In this document: positions 25,452 to 36,262 of the stretch, piece by piece
How positions within the stretch are numbered: position 1 is the stretch's first letter
Layout of the letters: each line of letters opens with the position of its first letter
Origin: Neurospora crassa OR74A
Taxonomy: Eukaryota > Ascomycota > Sordariomycetes > Sordariales > Sordariaceae
Direction: 5' to 3'
Assembly: GCF_000182925.2 (NCBI RefSeq)
Contig: NC_026505.1
Span: forward strand, 4,464,001-4,528,000
DNA length: 64,000 nt
Translations under genes and position numbers: made by a program
Notes under the pieces: generated by a model
The model's input: only the letters and a program-made list of their open reading frames with translations
Databases searched by the model: none
What the model was told of the DNA's origin: nothing

Positions 25452-28400
25452 TTAATCGTCCATGTCAGCCGTTTGTTAATTTCTCTGTGGGTTGGTCGAA
25501 CCGTCTTTTCCGTCGATGGCCACGTACTTGAAAAATGCGATGCTTCATTCCTCCACGCGCATCATTAGGGTTTGACCTTTCTATACCAGCTGCCTCTGCG
25601 TGGGCGAAGCTCTTTCCAAAGTTCTGAGATATCAAAAAGTCCCAGATGGGGCAGGTCACAAACCGCTAGCCTAATCTGGAATTTATCTGGTTTCTGATTG
25701 GTGGATGAGATGGTATCCAGTACTTAAATACATCTGACAAGTCTCGCAGGCCCGCGGCATTGTTTCGCTATAACTCCACCTCGCCCCCGTCGTCGGTACC
25801 CCAACCTCAATTTCACTTTCAGGCTTCTCCCCCACTTTCCGTTCCGAAGACTCCCGCCCTCCGTCGTCCAGATAGGCCTGTGGCTTGGCTGTCGGCCATT
25901 TCTCGGAGCGTTCCTTTACTTGGCTCACTGATGTGGCTGTGGCTCGGAATGCCCGTGGTCGTGAGTCTGCCCGATTTTTACCTTCCTAGTAGTGTAGGTA
26001 GTGGCCTAGTGGTTCACCTTTAGCTAGCGCTTGGATCCTTAAATTTCGACCAAAAACAAACACCATAGCAGATGGAGAGATTATCTCCAACCAGGCGAGT
26101 CCTCCTCTGATACAGCATCCGAAACGACGCCGTAAGCATATTGGTCATGAAGTTGGCACTATCGCGCGGCACAAAACATGCCCTTGTCACTATAATATCA
26201 CCGCACAACTGATGACAATCTTCTGTGTACCATGTTATCTTTTTAAGATTTCAGATATCGAATGCAAAGCCAACCATTTTGGTTTCCGAAGGGGCGCCAA
26301 TCCACACTCGACTAGTGTAGTGTAATATCATCAGCTGGACTTCGGAGCCCGCCGTATCCAGATTGAATAAGTCTCGGCCACCCATTGGCTTGTTCCCACT
26401 TCGATGGAACGTTGTAATCCTGGACAGCAGCACGCGAGCCTTGCTCGAGCCTTGCTGATTCGCGCAGCCAAGGGCCCTGTCGACGGGATTCCAGTTCTTC
26501 ACACCTCAAATGCCTGGGCAACCAGATACTTCCTAGACCATGCGCTCCGCTCTCCTCATTGTAACCTAGTGTGTATAGTCTCCCCGGAATCGCATCTTCT
26601 CACCTTGTCACCGAGGCTGTTCCCGCCTCGGCATTTGACTCTGCTCGAAGCGAGCAGCGACATCGGCCTGGGCAACCGGGATGTCATGATATTCTTTTGA
26701 AACTCTTTTTTTCTACTTTTTTCGTTTTTTTTTTTTTTGTTTCTCGTGCCGTACCTAGCTGCTTTCCGACATCCGATTATTTCATCATTGCTGGCGAAGT
26801 GGACTCTTTGAAGACCTGGTGCTCTCCATAGATCATCTACAGTACGGCTGAGATCACGGGGGGGCTAAAACGGCACGGGCGGGTACTGATGCCACCATCT
26901 TTTTTCCTCCACAGCTGTGTCATTAGCTTTGCAATGCTTGCAGAAAGGGCGCTTCCGGGTCATGATCGACAAAGACAACTACGCGAACGAGATACTGCAT
27001 AGTACACTCGTCCGAGTTGCTATCCTCACTTTCACTTGCAAAGTTACGTTGTCAGCAACATCGCCTTGGTACCAACCACTGGAAATACATACACAGTACA
27101 AGCTGACGGGGTTCCGGGGACAACCTTCACTGAGGGGGAGGCACAGCTCTCTCCGCTCCCGAAGGATCGCCACTCTTCAACCTCGGAGTTGGCTTTCTCA
27201 CTCTGTTCGAGGTTCGAGGCCATCTCTCTGGCCTCTCTCCTTGACCAGTAGTTCTGGAACTTCGAACAACTGCGGGCAACTGCCTTGTGTATTTCCATCT
27301 TCAGAATCCACAGCTGATCGTCTCAGCTCAGTGCTACGTATCATGATTCAATACAAGCGCCCTGTGTTGCACATATAATAGTACGGGTGTGAGCTGTAGA
27401 TGCGAGGAGTGCCTGGCGCTCAGCGGCAAGGTGGCGGCCTCAGGCGAACCTGATACCTTGGGGTCTGATTTGCTGCCTAGGCGATTCGTCTGTTGTTGAC
27501 CAAGGGCCCCTTTTCTTTGGACATCTTGAGTATTTGTAATGTCAAGTATCGAACTTCAAACTCTGAGGCTGAGCTCGGGCGGGAAGTACTCCATGTGTAA
27601 CAAACCGTGTCATGATGGCCAAGCTCTTGAGTGGGCATTTCTTACTGGTCTGAGGTCTCTGTTCATTCGTGCCATCGAGTACCTATTATTTAGCGGTCCT
27701 TGCTTTAAGGTTCTCTGAAGACTCAAACAAGTACAACACCCCATCCTTTCGCGAGATACAGTTAAAAAGGGTTTATCCTAGCATCTTCATTTGTCGATTA
27801 CAGATCAAATCGAACAGTCAACCGGAGCACGCTCTGGCTCCAATTTGACCTTGAATTCCCAACCCGCGAGGCTGGGAACTCGCTCGCTGTACCCAGACTC
27901 TGCCCCATAAGTGTTTTCCAACACCACTGAACGAGCATATGTCAAAGAAGGACCTTGATAGGAGTAGCTTGAAGTACTATGATATAGGATGGGGTCTGTT
28001 TTTGGTGAGCTTAGGGTTTACATACGTCCCGCTAGGAGTTTCGTTGCCAGTATACATCTGGATGCCTTCCGAGAAACTATGGGTTAAAATCGACGATGGG
28101 CAAAAAAAGACAGAGATTTGCGATAACATTGCTGATGATTCAGCCAGCTGATCTTCATGCAAGTCACTGAAAGATTGAAGCTGAACAAGTTGATTGACCT
28201 GGGAATGAAATAGGGGTTTGAAATCGAGATTGTCGTGCCTTTTCGGCCCTCGAACATAGCCCTAAATACCCGTTTTGACGGGTGTCAACTTACCTGTAGC
28301 GATGCCGACAGTATATGTGAGTGGCGGGTGGAGGTGAGTCATGAAGTTCTCGTTAAAATGAATTGTAATAAAGATGAGTACTTGCCATATGCGTACCTCT

Positions 28401-28960
28401 GCTCATCGCTTATTTTCCCGTCATCTCATGAATTCTGACCAAGTTGTCATTACAAGTTTTGACGGGTGTAAGTGAAGTACTGGTACTTACCACGCGCATA
28501 CTACAGTACTCATTCACGGAAGCCACAAACTATGACAAGAAGTTGGACCGGAACAGAGCCGACTGCAGGATCTAGGCCGTCAGGTCGTACCTTCAAATTG
28601 GCGGCTGGAGGGTATGTAAGAAGGAGCCATAGAGAGCAAGTTGGAAAGAGCGAAAAATCGAAAAAGTTCCTTCTCTCTATAAATGACACACAATTGTATG
28701 TACATTGGAAGGAGCGAAATATCTTCTTGTTGCACATCTCCGTTCCAAACATTGAACCTCCTCTGCGAGGTTTCTCTTTCGCAGTTCTCTTCAGTTCCCA
28801 GGTTTCCAACTTTCAAACATGAAGCCACCACCTCATTCCGTTCTACGCTCCAAAGGTCACCTGCAGCCTTCGTCATCTCTGCCGTATTGATTTATTTATC
28901 TAGAAGTAGTCAGGTAGCGGATAGGATCATGACGGCAAGTAAGGAACAAGAGAAGACCGA

Positions 28961-28983
28961 CCCCCCCCCCCCCCCCCCCCCCC
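28961..28983. repeat. Poly-C tract, 23 bp
   Basis: An uninterrupted run of 23 C between gaagaccga and aggtgtctc. Runs of C this long are uncommon and mutable. Confidence 0.9.
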
Positions 28984-29967
28984 AGGTGTCTCTGAACAGC
29001 CTGAAACGCTGAGGACGATGGCCTTGCATGGGCACCTATACACATCTCACATGCTCCTGGGAGTTGAGGACAGAATCGATGTTCGATACAAAATATGAGA
29101 GGTACGGTGAGCGGGTGACTGGGCAAGGTTTGGTTAAATACTTCCACATCAAGTTCATATGCTTGGTAGTTTTCGGTGGGTAAGGGCGCAACTTCTATGC
29201 GTCCAGCATTTCAGATAGTGATGCATGACAACGGGACCAAGATCCATAGGATCCAATAAGGCAGTCTGTCTGCTCATGTGTCGTCAAAATACTTTTCGGA
29301 ATCCTGGCTGAGTCCTGAAGACAGTGGGTCTATATCAAGGGAGACCGAAGAAAGGAAAGTAGTGGATGGAACAAAAAGGAGGTTGATTGAATCGTCAACT
29401 GCACTTCCAGTTATACATGGCAATCAAGCTCCGTAGAGAACAGAACATTAACTCACTGGAACTTTTCCATCGAGAAGCCTGGAGCTGACACCTCTCTTCT
29501 TTCTCTGTCTCTCTTTCTCTCTTTTTTTATTTCTTTTTTGTTTTATAATTCTTTCTTTAGATGTTATATATATACTTAGGCGTGGGATGGCCCATGGTCT
29601 GGAAAGACCGACAAGTATCGAGCTCAAAAAGTGTAGCGTAGGAAGACCCTCAACGAAAGTGGAAGGCAAACAATAGCGACCGTTGACTGCCAAGCTAGAT
29701 AGGCTGCGTTGTGAATAAAGGACATTGTGCTCTCTCTCGAAACTTGATGAGAGTTGTTTGTAAGTCGGCCGTTTTGTGTATTATTACATGCGTGATTGTG
29801 CATACAGCAATTGTCCCTCTTAATCCTTTCCGCCATTGACTATGACACGAATGCATTAGTTAGATCATTGAGACGTAAAAACCCTGCTGCCTTTTAGTTT
29901 TGAAGCCCTCCTCTTCCAAGGCCGCTCAGTGCCATCGTCTTCTGTCTTCCATCCACCCACCTCTCGG

Positions 29968-30951
29968 CTATAGAGAGTTCTCAATATCCATCACCTCCTT
30001 GATTCCCTCCTCAATGGTGGCCACCCGGGCCTTTTCCAGCCTCTTGAGCGGTCGCCTCGGGTACCCGCCATATCCAAAGTAGCTCTGAATAGCCTGCTTG
30101 GTGCCGGCAATGGCAGCCTTCGTCAAGTACCAGTCGCCCTTTGCAAGAGTCTTCTGAAGCGCAATTGCTTCATCAATCTTGCCCTCCACATACAAGTTCC
30201 ACACCTTGACGCACACCTTGGGCATCACGTTGGCTCCTCCGGCAATGATACCGCTGCCGCCGCTGGCCAAGGTCTGGACAGTGAAGTCGCACATTCCACC
30301 GAATGCCATGTAGCCAGATCCCTCGGCCCAGGGAGTCTTGGCATTAGTTGCCTGGGCCACTCGTGTGAGCTTGCCGGTGTTTCCGCAGGTGAACTTGGTG
30401 CCCACAATGTTGGGATGCGCGGCGAGCTTGATCAGCAGATCTGAGTCCATGTCGATACCAGCAACAGCCCCGGGATAGTTATACAGAATGAGCGGCAGAG
30501 GGCTCTCGTCAGCCACGGCGATGAAGTAGTCGTGAATTGCTTGCTCGTCCATGAGGAAACGGAAGTATGAGGGAGGGAGGAGTAGCACGTAATCGCCGCC
30601 AGCTTCCTGGGCGATTCTGCACAACTCGATTGTTCCTCTAACACTGCCCTCCGTTGCGCCAACAATAATGGGGGTGTCCCTGAAACCAGCCTCATCCAAC
30701 GCTTCCCTGGTGGCGCGGGTTACCGTTGCCTTTTCCTCTCGTGTACAGTGGATAGCCTCTCCATTGGAGCCCATAGTTACCAGACCAGCAAGTCCATCCT
30801 TGACCAAACGTGCGGCATGTTTCTTGATGGTGGGAATGTCGAGGTCTTCGGTCTCAGCATCGAAGAAGGTCATGGTTGGGGCGTAGATGCCGCATGGAAG
30901 AGGTCTTCCCGGGGCCTGCTGGCCGTTCGTGGCACCACTGGACACAGTCAT
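29968..30951 (-). CDS. DapA/DHDPS-family class I aldolase (keto-acid aldolase)
   Basis: A single exon of 327 aa starting MTVSSGATNG. The frame is open further upstream, but this ATG has an A at -3, and DapA homology begins about 20 residues later, so the shorter start is preferred. The TIM-barrel family motifs are present: GSNGE at 61-65 (equivalent of the substrate-loop GTTGE), the YNYP catalytic tyrosine at 157 and the Schiff-base lysine 186 in GTKFT, followed by a GSG segment near 211 and SGGSGIIAGG near 230-239. These proteins form a Schiff base with pyruvate or a 2-keto acid and perform aldol condensation or cleavage. Fungi make lysine by the aminoadipate route, so lysine synthesis is unlikely. 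Cleavage of a 2-keto-3-deoxy sugar acid, as in fungal galacturonate catabolism, or of 4-hydroxy-2-oxoglutarate is more plausible, but the substrate cannot be read from sequence. Confidence 0.92.
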   Translation of the reverse strand: MTVSSGATNGQQAPGRPLPCGIYAPTMTFFDAETEDLDIPTIKKHAARLVKDGLAGLVTMGSNGEAIHCTREEKATVTRATREALDEAGFRDTPIIVGATEGSVRGTIELCRIAQEAGGDYVLLLPPSYFRFLMDEQAIHDYFIAVADESPLPLILYNYPGAVAGIDMDSDLLIKLAAHPNIVGTKFTCGNTGKLTRVAQATNAKTPWAEGSGYMAFGGMCDFTVQTLASGGSGIIAGGANVMPKVCVKVWNLYVEGKIDEAIALQKTLAKGDWYLTKAAIAGTKQAIQSYFGYGGYPRRPLKRLEKARVATIEEGIKEVMDIENSL

Positions 30952-33318
30952 GATGGATGTGTATATGGGCAAAATGATATGTGCTAACTCAGGTGGTTGA
31001 AGCTTGAGGCTTTGAACAGGCGTGATGCACGGAAGTAGCGGCAGAGGAATCAGAAAAAAAGGAGGCAATGGGCAGAAGGAGTAGGCGTAAGCAAGTGAGG
31101 GAACGCCGTTTACTTATCTGAGAAAGAAAGGTTCACGGTAACATACAGTCCAGCATTGCCCGACTCGGTACCCCAACTGTGGGGTGTCATGGCGTGCCGT
31201 GGAAGCAAAATGTTCAGAAACCAGGAGCAGTTCGCTCGGACATTGGTCCGAGGCGGCCAACCAAAGGCACTAGCCAACGCGGTTCCTGTTGGATGAAGAC
31301 GAAAGTCGGTAAAAACAGAGGGCAAGGCAAATAGACAGCGGCTTATTCATGAAGCGGACCATTAGATGGACCCGGATTTTGGGGGGGGGGGGGGGGAAGG
31401 GGGAGGAAGATGGAGGAGATGTAATGGAGGGGTTTACCCCAAGGACATTTACAGCCGGACGGGGGGACTGGGGATTATGGGGAACAAATCACGCATTCAC
31501 CTCATTTTTGTCCAAAACGCCGCCTTGACTTGGTTTAGTATGGCGGCGAGCGGGAAAAGGATGGGGTTAATGGGGAATGGCGGCGGCTTATCCGGTGGTG
31601 GTGGAAGTTGAGGATGCCGGGTCATTGGGCCTCGCCAAGAGATATATCCAGAAACTTTTGGGGTGATATTCTCGTAGACCGCTCAAGTCCAAAAACACTT
31701 GTTTTGAAATGTCTTTTGTAAGTGTAGGATACTGGGAGTGAAGGGTTCGGAGTGACCTCGTCAATTTGATACCCAGCAATATGGTCTGGAGATCTGCGGA
31801 CATAAGTGCATAAAATGCCAACTTCGCATGCGATCTGTTGGTTAACGGCTTGTCACCAATATGTTTGCTCTTGGAGGTTAAGTAGATGTTTTGCACACGA
31901 AGACGCCTCCCGCCGCCTAGGGAGTCTGCTGAGCTGATGTCACTTCGCCAAATACCGTGCATTGTAGGGGAGATGGTGCGAGCGTGGCTGTTTGACTCTG
32001 GCATCATGGCTTTAGACGTACACTAGCTATGCGCTATGTATCCGATGGCGGCGAGAACGTCAAGTGAAGGCTCACATGTGCCAAGTAGCCTGGGGAGGCC
32101 TGCTAGCTAGGTATGTAGTCGCCTTCTGGTGTCGTCGACCACGAGACGGAACGAATATTTCCTCCAATGAAGATGGCCTCATAAAAGTCAACGGCAAGGA
32201 TGATGATGCACACCCCCACCATCAGATTAGGTATGGAGTATCTCCAACCAGGCAAGAAAAGAGGCTGACTCGGTGAAAATGGGGTAGTTTTTGGAAGATG
32301 CAGTGCGGTCCTGTCCGAGGAGTAGAAGGGCACTCAGTTTAGGCCTGAAAGCATGGACGGTCGAGAGAAGTAATTCGATGACCAAAATGTGGAAGGGAGG
32401 AAGTGGAAAGATGCGAACTCTGGTGGGGGGGGGTGAATTGCGGGGAAAAGGCAACCCCAAAAGTTGACGTGGGGGAAGGAGCGGGTCGGCCAGGGGTGCT
32501 GAGTGCTGGGTGCTGGGGGGGTTGCACCCCACCTTCTGTCCACTACACTAGATTCGCACACCCTCCCCATCCCCTCACGAGCCACGACCCCGCCAATGAA
32601 AGCTTCCCCGCGTTCGAGGTCCGTACCGTGACCATGACAGCTCTATTTTTTTTTTATTTTTTTTTATTTTTTTTATAATCTTTTCATGAAGCCCGCAAGC
32701 CACCAAAGCCATGGCAATGTCTACAAGTAAATCCCCTGGAATCTTCTGGTATTACACGGGACAAATTAAGCAACTACAGGTCTGCCACCTCGGAATGAAG
32801 TTGGCAATGTAGTGAAAGTTCAAGGACACTGAATATGGATTCACAAGATCGCGAGGCCATCAAGGTACACAACCCGTTTCGCGGGACCCGATCGACAGAA
32901 TCCATCCCATTTGTAGACCGTGTATTGAGCAATTCCTTCTATGCGCTCCAATGATATCAATTCTTCCGAGGAGCACTAAAGTATGGACATCAGTTTCCCG
33001 AAAAGCCAAGTTCGAGATGACTTGGATGGCTCTATACATCGTAGTGGAAGACCATTCTTGACGGTCACTTGGTCAGAGACTCAACAAACGGCCCGATGTG
33101 TATTAGGTTGAAAGTCGTGTCACGATAATTATTCCGACCACGAGAAATGCAGTTGCTCTGTCGGTCCATCCAACCCCGGCTAAGCTCTTCCCGTTGAGCT
33201 CCATCTATATACAAACAAGCATCCAGCAACCAGCTTCACCTTGGGAAGACAAAAACTGACTGCCATTTTTTCCTGTGAACTCCGTTCTCTTCCAATTGTC
33301 ACTGTCAAATCGCCCAAC
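30952..33318. other. Divergent intergenic region
   Basis: This lies between the divergent starts of the aldolase and the Gfo/Idh/MocA gene, so it should hold both promoters. It includes a 16-bp G run at 31,381-31,396 and T-rich tracts near 32,647-32,675. No gene is supported; a 139-codon frame at 31,588-32,007 (-) has no domain character. Confidence 0.5.
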
Positions 33319-34693
33319 ATGGCCTCTCCTCTCAATGTGTTGATGGTAAGTTCGCCATATCCAGATCCTGACTGGCACAATCACTGTCTTACTTGGTTAG
33401 GTTGGTACTGGTGAGTACACCACCGGTTTTGTCGGCGGCGGTGCCTCAGGCTCGGACAAGAAGGTTGGTGTTGTTGGACTGTCAATGTTTGATCTGCGTC
33501 GGAGAGGCAAGGTCGGCAAGCTCGGCATGGTTGGCGTCAATGGCACAAAGTTTCCAGCAATTCGTGAGTCCCCCCCTTAGGCAGGAAGTGCGGATCCAGT
33601 ATACATACTGACCATTGCCAAACCTCCAGGGGAGCATCTCAACAAGAACATTACTCAAGTCTACAACAACCTTGACACCTCGTTCGAGTCCTTCCCCGCC
33701 GACAATGCCAAAGACCCGGAATCCTACAAGGCCGCCATCGACGCCCTCCAGCCCGGTGACGCCATCACCATCTTCACCCCCGACACCACCCACTACCCCA
33801 TCGCCCTGTACGCCATTGAGCGCAAGATCCACGTCATGATCACCAAGCCAGCCGTCAAGGAGCTTGCGCACCACATCGCCCTCCTCGAGGCCGCCGAGAA
33901 GCATGGCGTGTACGTCTACATTGAGCACCACAAGCGCTTCGACCCAGCCTACGCGGACGCCAAGCACCGGGCCAAGAAGCTGGGCGACTTCAACTACTTC
34001 TACAGCTACATGTCGCAACCGAAAAGCCAGCTGCAGACGTTCGCCGCCTGGGCCGGTATCGACTCGGACATTTCGTACTACCTAAACAGCCACCACGTCG
34101 ACATTTGCGACTCGATGGTGTCCCAGCTGGGGTACGTGCCCGTCAAAGTGTCGGCTTCGGCCTCCACCGGCGTCGCCGTCAGCCTAGGGTGTCACGAGAA
34201 GACCGAGGACACCATCAGCCTGCTTGTGCACTGGCAGAAGGAAGACGACCCAACCAAGCACGCCACGGGCGTGTACACGGCCTCGTGGACGGCGCCCCAG
34301 AAGGCCGGCGTGCACTCTAATCAGTACTTCCACTACCTGGCGCAGGGCGGCGAGATCCGCATCGACCAGGCCAAGCGCGGGTACGACGTCGCGGAGGACG
34401 CGGCCGGCCAGTTGATGTGGTACAACCCGTTTTATATGAAGTATGCGCCCGATGAGGACGGGAACTTTGCCGGACAGTCTGGGTATGGCTATGTGTCGAT
34501 AGAGAAGTTTGTCGATGGGTGTCGTGCTGTAAATGCGGGTACGTTGACACCCAGGGATTTGGATGCCAAGGGACTGCCGACGCTGAGGAACACCATTGCT
34601 ACTACGGCTATCTTGGAGGCGGGGAGAAGGAGTATAGATGAGAACAGGGAAGTGAAAATTGAGAGGAAGGATGGGCAATGGAGGCTTGTTTGA
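33319..34693 (+). CDS. Gfo/Idh/MocA-family NAD(P)-dependent oxidoreductase
   Basis: There are three exons, 33,319-33,345, 33,401-33,563 and 33,630-34,693, giving 417 aa. The introns (55 and 66 bp) have GTAAGT and GTGAGT donors. Exon 1 codes only nine residues (MASPLNVLM), and exon 2 completes the Rossmann glycine motif VGTGEY at 10-15. Further family features are the nucleotide-binding strand end TPDTTH (113-118), the dinucleotide/catalytic lysine in the TKP motif (K136, matching EKP of the family), the following HHKRFDPAY and a C-terminal alpha/beta domain. The first ~60 residues resemble fungal proteins I remember as being named putative galacturonate reductase; that memory is weak and the substrate remains unknown. 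The gene faces away from the DapA-type aldolase, and both could act on sugar acids (inference). Confidence 0.9.
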
Positions 34694-35007
34694 TGATACC
34701 TAGTTGTCGAGTATTAGTTTTGGTCCTTTTTGCCTCACTTTCACAAAAATTAGTGCTGTGCATTAACATTCACATAACTGGTCATCAAATCTTGCCCATC
34801 GCATTAATGACAGATGATTAAGCACGTATGGCTTGGGGTATAAACTTGCATTTCCCGCGGCCCAGACAATCTTATCCCAGGACAGCATCACACCATCATG
34901 CACTCAACCATCCCATACTTGGAGTTTAGCAAGCCCCCATCCCTACAATCCTTGGGCGACTTAGCCACCTTCCATCCGTTTCAAACCTTCACAGACAGAA
35001 CAGGAGT
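34694..35007. other. Short convergent intergenic region
   Basis: 314 bp between two convergent stop codons. It is pyrimidine-rich with no gene, and presumably holds the overlapping 3' UTRs and polyadenylation signals of both genes. Confidence 0.5.
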
Positions 35008-35596
35008 TTACTCGCCCAACTCCTTAAGGATAGCCTCCTTCAGAGACTCAGGCTTCGTAGTGCTCGCCCACCGTCCCTTGACCTTTCCATCCTTTCCAAT
35101 CAAGAACTTTTCAAAGTTCCACTTGATTCTCTTCAATCCCATCAGGCCAGGCTTCTCATTCTTCATCCATTCATAGAGGGGATCAGCATTGTCGCCGTTG
35201 ACCTCCACCTTCTTCATGATGGGGAAGGAAACGCCATAGTTGAGCTGGCAGAACGACTGGATCTCCTCCTCGGTGCCCGGCTCCTGTCCGCCGAACTGGT
35301 TGCAAGGGAAAGCGAGGATCTCAAAATCGTCCGGGTACTTCTCCTTGATCTCCTTGTAGACCTTTTCCAGGCCGGCGTATTGAGGCGTGAAACCGCATTT
35401 GGAGGCAACGTTGACGATCAGGACTACCTTGCCTTGGTAGGTGGAGAGGGGGAGTTCGGAGCCCTTCTCTGTGGGTTTGGTTAGTATGGGTGGTGATAAT
35501 GATGATGATGTGGTGGTGAGAGACTAAGATAAAGAAGGGCGAGGGCTGCTTACTGTCAAGGGGCTTAAAGTCGTAGATAGTAGTGGCAGAAGACAT
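35008..35596 (-). CDS. Glutathione peroxidase-like thiol peroxidase (Gpx3/Hyr1 type)
   Basis: There are two exons, complement(35,554-35,596) and complement(35,008-35,468), with an 85-bp intron (GTAAGC ... CACAG), giving 167 aa. Catalytic features are the peroxidatic cysteine 39 in ASKCGFT (a cysteine, not selenocysteine), the FPCNQFGGQEPG motif with Gln72, the probable resolving cysteine 88 in SFC, and the WNFEKFLI tryptophan motif. In yeast the orthologue reduces hydroperoxides with thioredoxin and relays the signal to Yap1; the same enzymology is likely here. The ATG at 35,596 has a good context (AAC before ATG). The frame continues upstream to another ATG at 35,782, which would add a 62-residue basic presequence; that is listed separately. 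The 3' end converges on the oxidoreductase gene. Confidence 0.95.
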
Positions 35597-35782
35597 GTTA
35601 AGTGTGGTTGTTGCGAAGCGTCTGGAAATGGCTGGCTGGCAACGGAATGCTGGTTTGGAAACTGGCAGTCGAGGTTGTTGTTGTTGTTGTTGAGGTAGAA
35701 TCGGTGATAGTTTCAAATGACGAGTGGTGAGTGAGGTGCGAGCAAGTGTAGCTACTGAGCGATGATGGTAGCGGGGTATCAT
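35597..35782 (-). other. In-frame N-terminal extension, candidate mitochondrial presequence
   Basis: Upstream of and in frame with the peroxidase ATG, 62 codons run without a stop from an ATG at 35,782. They encode a peptide with eight Arg, two Lys and no Asp or Glu, rich in S, T, L and Q (six consecutive Q), ending ISRRFATTTLN just before MSSATT. This is the composition of a mitochondrial targeting sequence with an RRFA-type processing site. The ATG at 35,782 has C at -3, while the ATG at 35,596 has A at -3, so leaky scanning could yield both mitochondrial and cytosolic forms. It may instead be 5' UTR. Confidence 0.5.
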
Positions 35783-35954
35783 ATGGTATGTGCAAGCAAG
35801 GACAAAAATCAAAGGAGCCGAGAATGACACGAATGAGAGGCGAAAGGTGGTCTTGATATTTGAATGGGCACTGGCGGCGAGAATTCCGTCCGACGTTTGA
35901 AAAGGTCCTAGCTCGCTCGGAGAGAACAAGGATCGTGAGGTGAGACAGGTACAC

Positions 35955-35966
35955 TACACTAGTGTA
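35955..35966. promoter_or_regulatory. Palindrome cluster TACACTAGTGTA / AGTGTACACT
   Basis: TACACTAGTGTA at 35,955-35,966 and AGTGTACACT at 36,033-36,042, with another GTACACTAG at about 35,997, lie within 100 bp of each other upstream of the peroxidase gene. A binding-site cluster is possible, but there is no functional evidence. Confidence 0.35.
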
Positions 35967-36159
35967 CAGTCCGATGCTAGTTAGTTTGTTACCTCGGTAC
36001 ACTAGAGGTAGGTACCTCTAGGCACTTCTGGCAGTGTACACTAGACGAAATCTATCCCGAATAGTCTCAAAGCTCACAAACCAAGACAAGTCAAAACGGC
36101 TGAGTACGAATTACAAAGGCATTGGATGGCGAGAGTTAATTAGATATATTGATTATCAG

Positions 36160-36262
36160 AAATGGTGTTTTCCAAGTAGTATCACGCGTTGATTAGCTAT
36201 CAAAACACACAGGAAGGTTAAAACGAGGTCTCGAGCTAACAGACAAACCAGCACTGGACTGA
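36160..36262. repeat. Degenerate dispersed repeat, copy 1
   Basis: The 18-bp string cgaggtctcgagctaaca at 36,224-36,241 is identical to 42,884-42,901. Flanking similarity runs over roughly 100 bp (ggtgttt upstream; caaccag/aaaccag and gga.ga.. downstream). The nature of the repeat is unknown; it might be a solo relic of a small transposon or SINE. Confidence 0.5.

Larger units (their letters stand above)
22351..29967. other. Gene-poor stretch, no supported gene
   Basis: About 7.6 kb of ordinary base composition without RIP character. Only short, low-quality frames are present in all six frames. It contains homopolymer tracts, notably 32 T at 25,419-25,450 and 23 C at 28,961-28,983, and TAGTGTACACTA palindromes near 25,030-25,041. 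Small secreted proteins split by introns, or non-coding RNAs, would be hard to see by eye. Confidence 0.45.

Noticed and set aside
31588-32007. 139-codon - strand frame between the aldolase and the oxidoreductase
   Set aside because: No recognisable domain, odd composition, and it ends in a low-complexity STSTTT stretch.
33482-34018. 178-codon - strand frame opposite the Gfo/Idh/MocA gene
   Set aside because: Antisense shadow of the oxidoreductase exons and crosses its second intron; V/G/L-rich composition is typical of such shadows.
36215-36262. tRNA-like string on the - strand (gttagctcgagacctcg) in the dispersed repeat
   Set aside because: It does not fold into a cloverleaf by eye, and no B-box of the expected form follows; treated as an unknown repeat.
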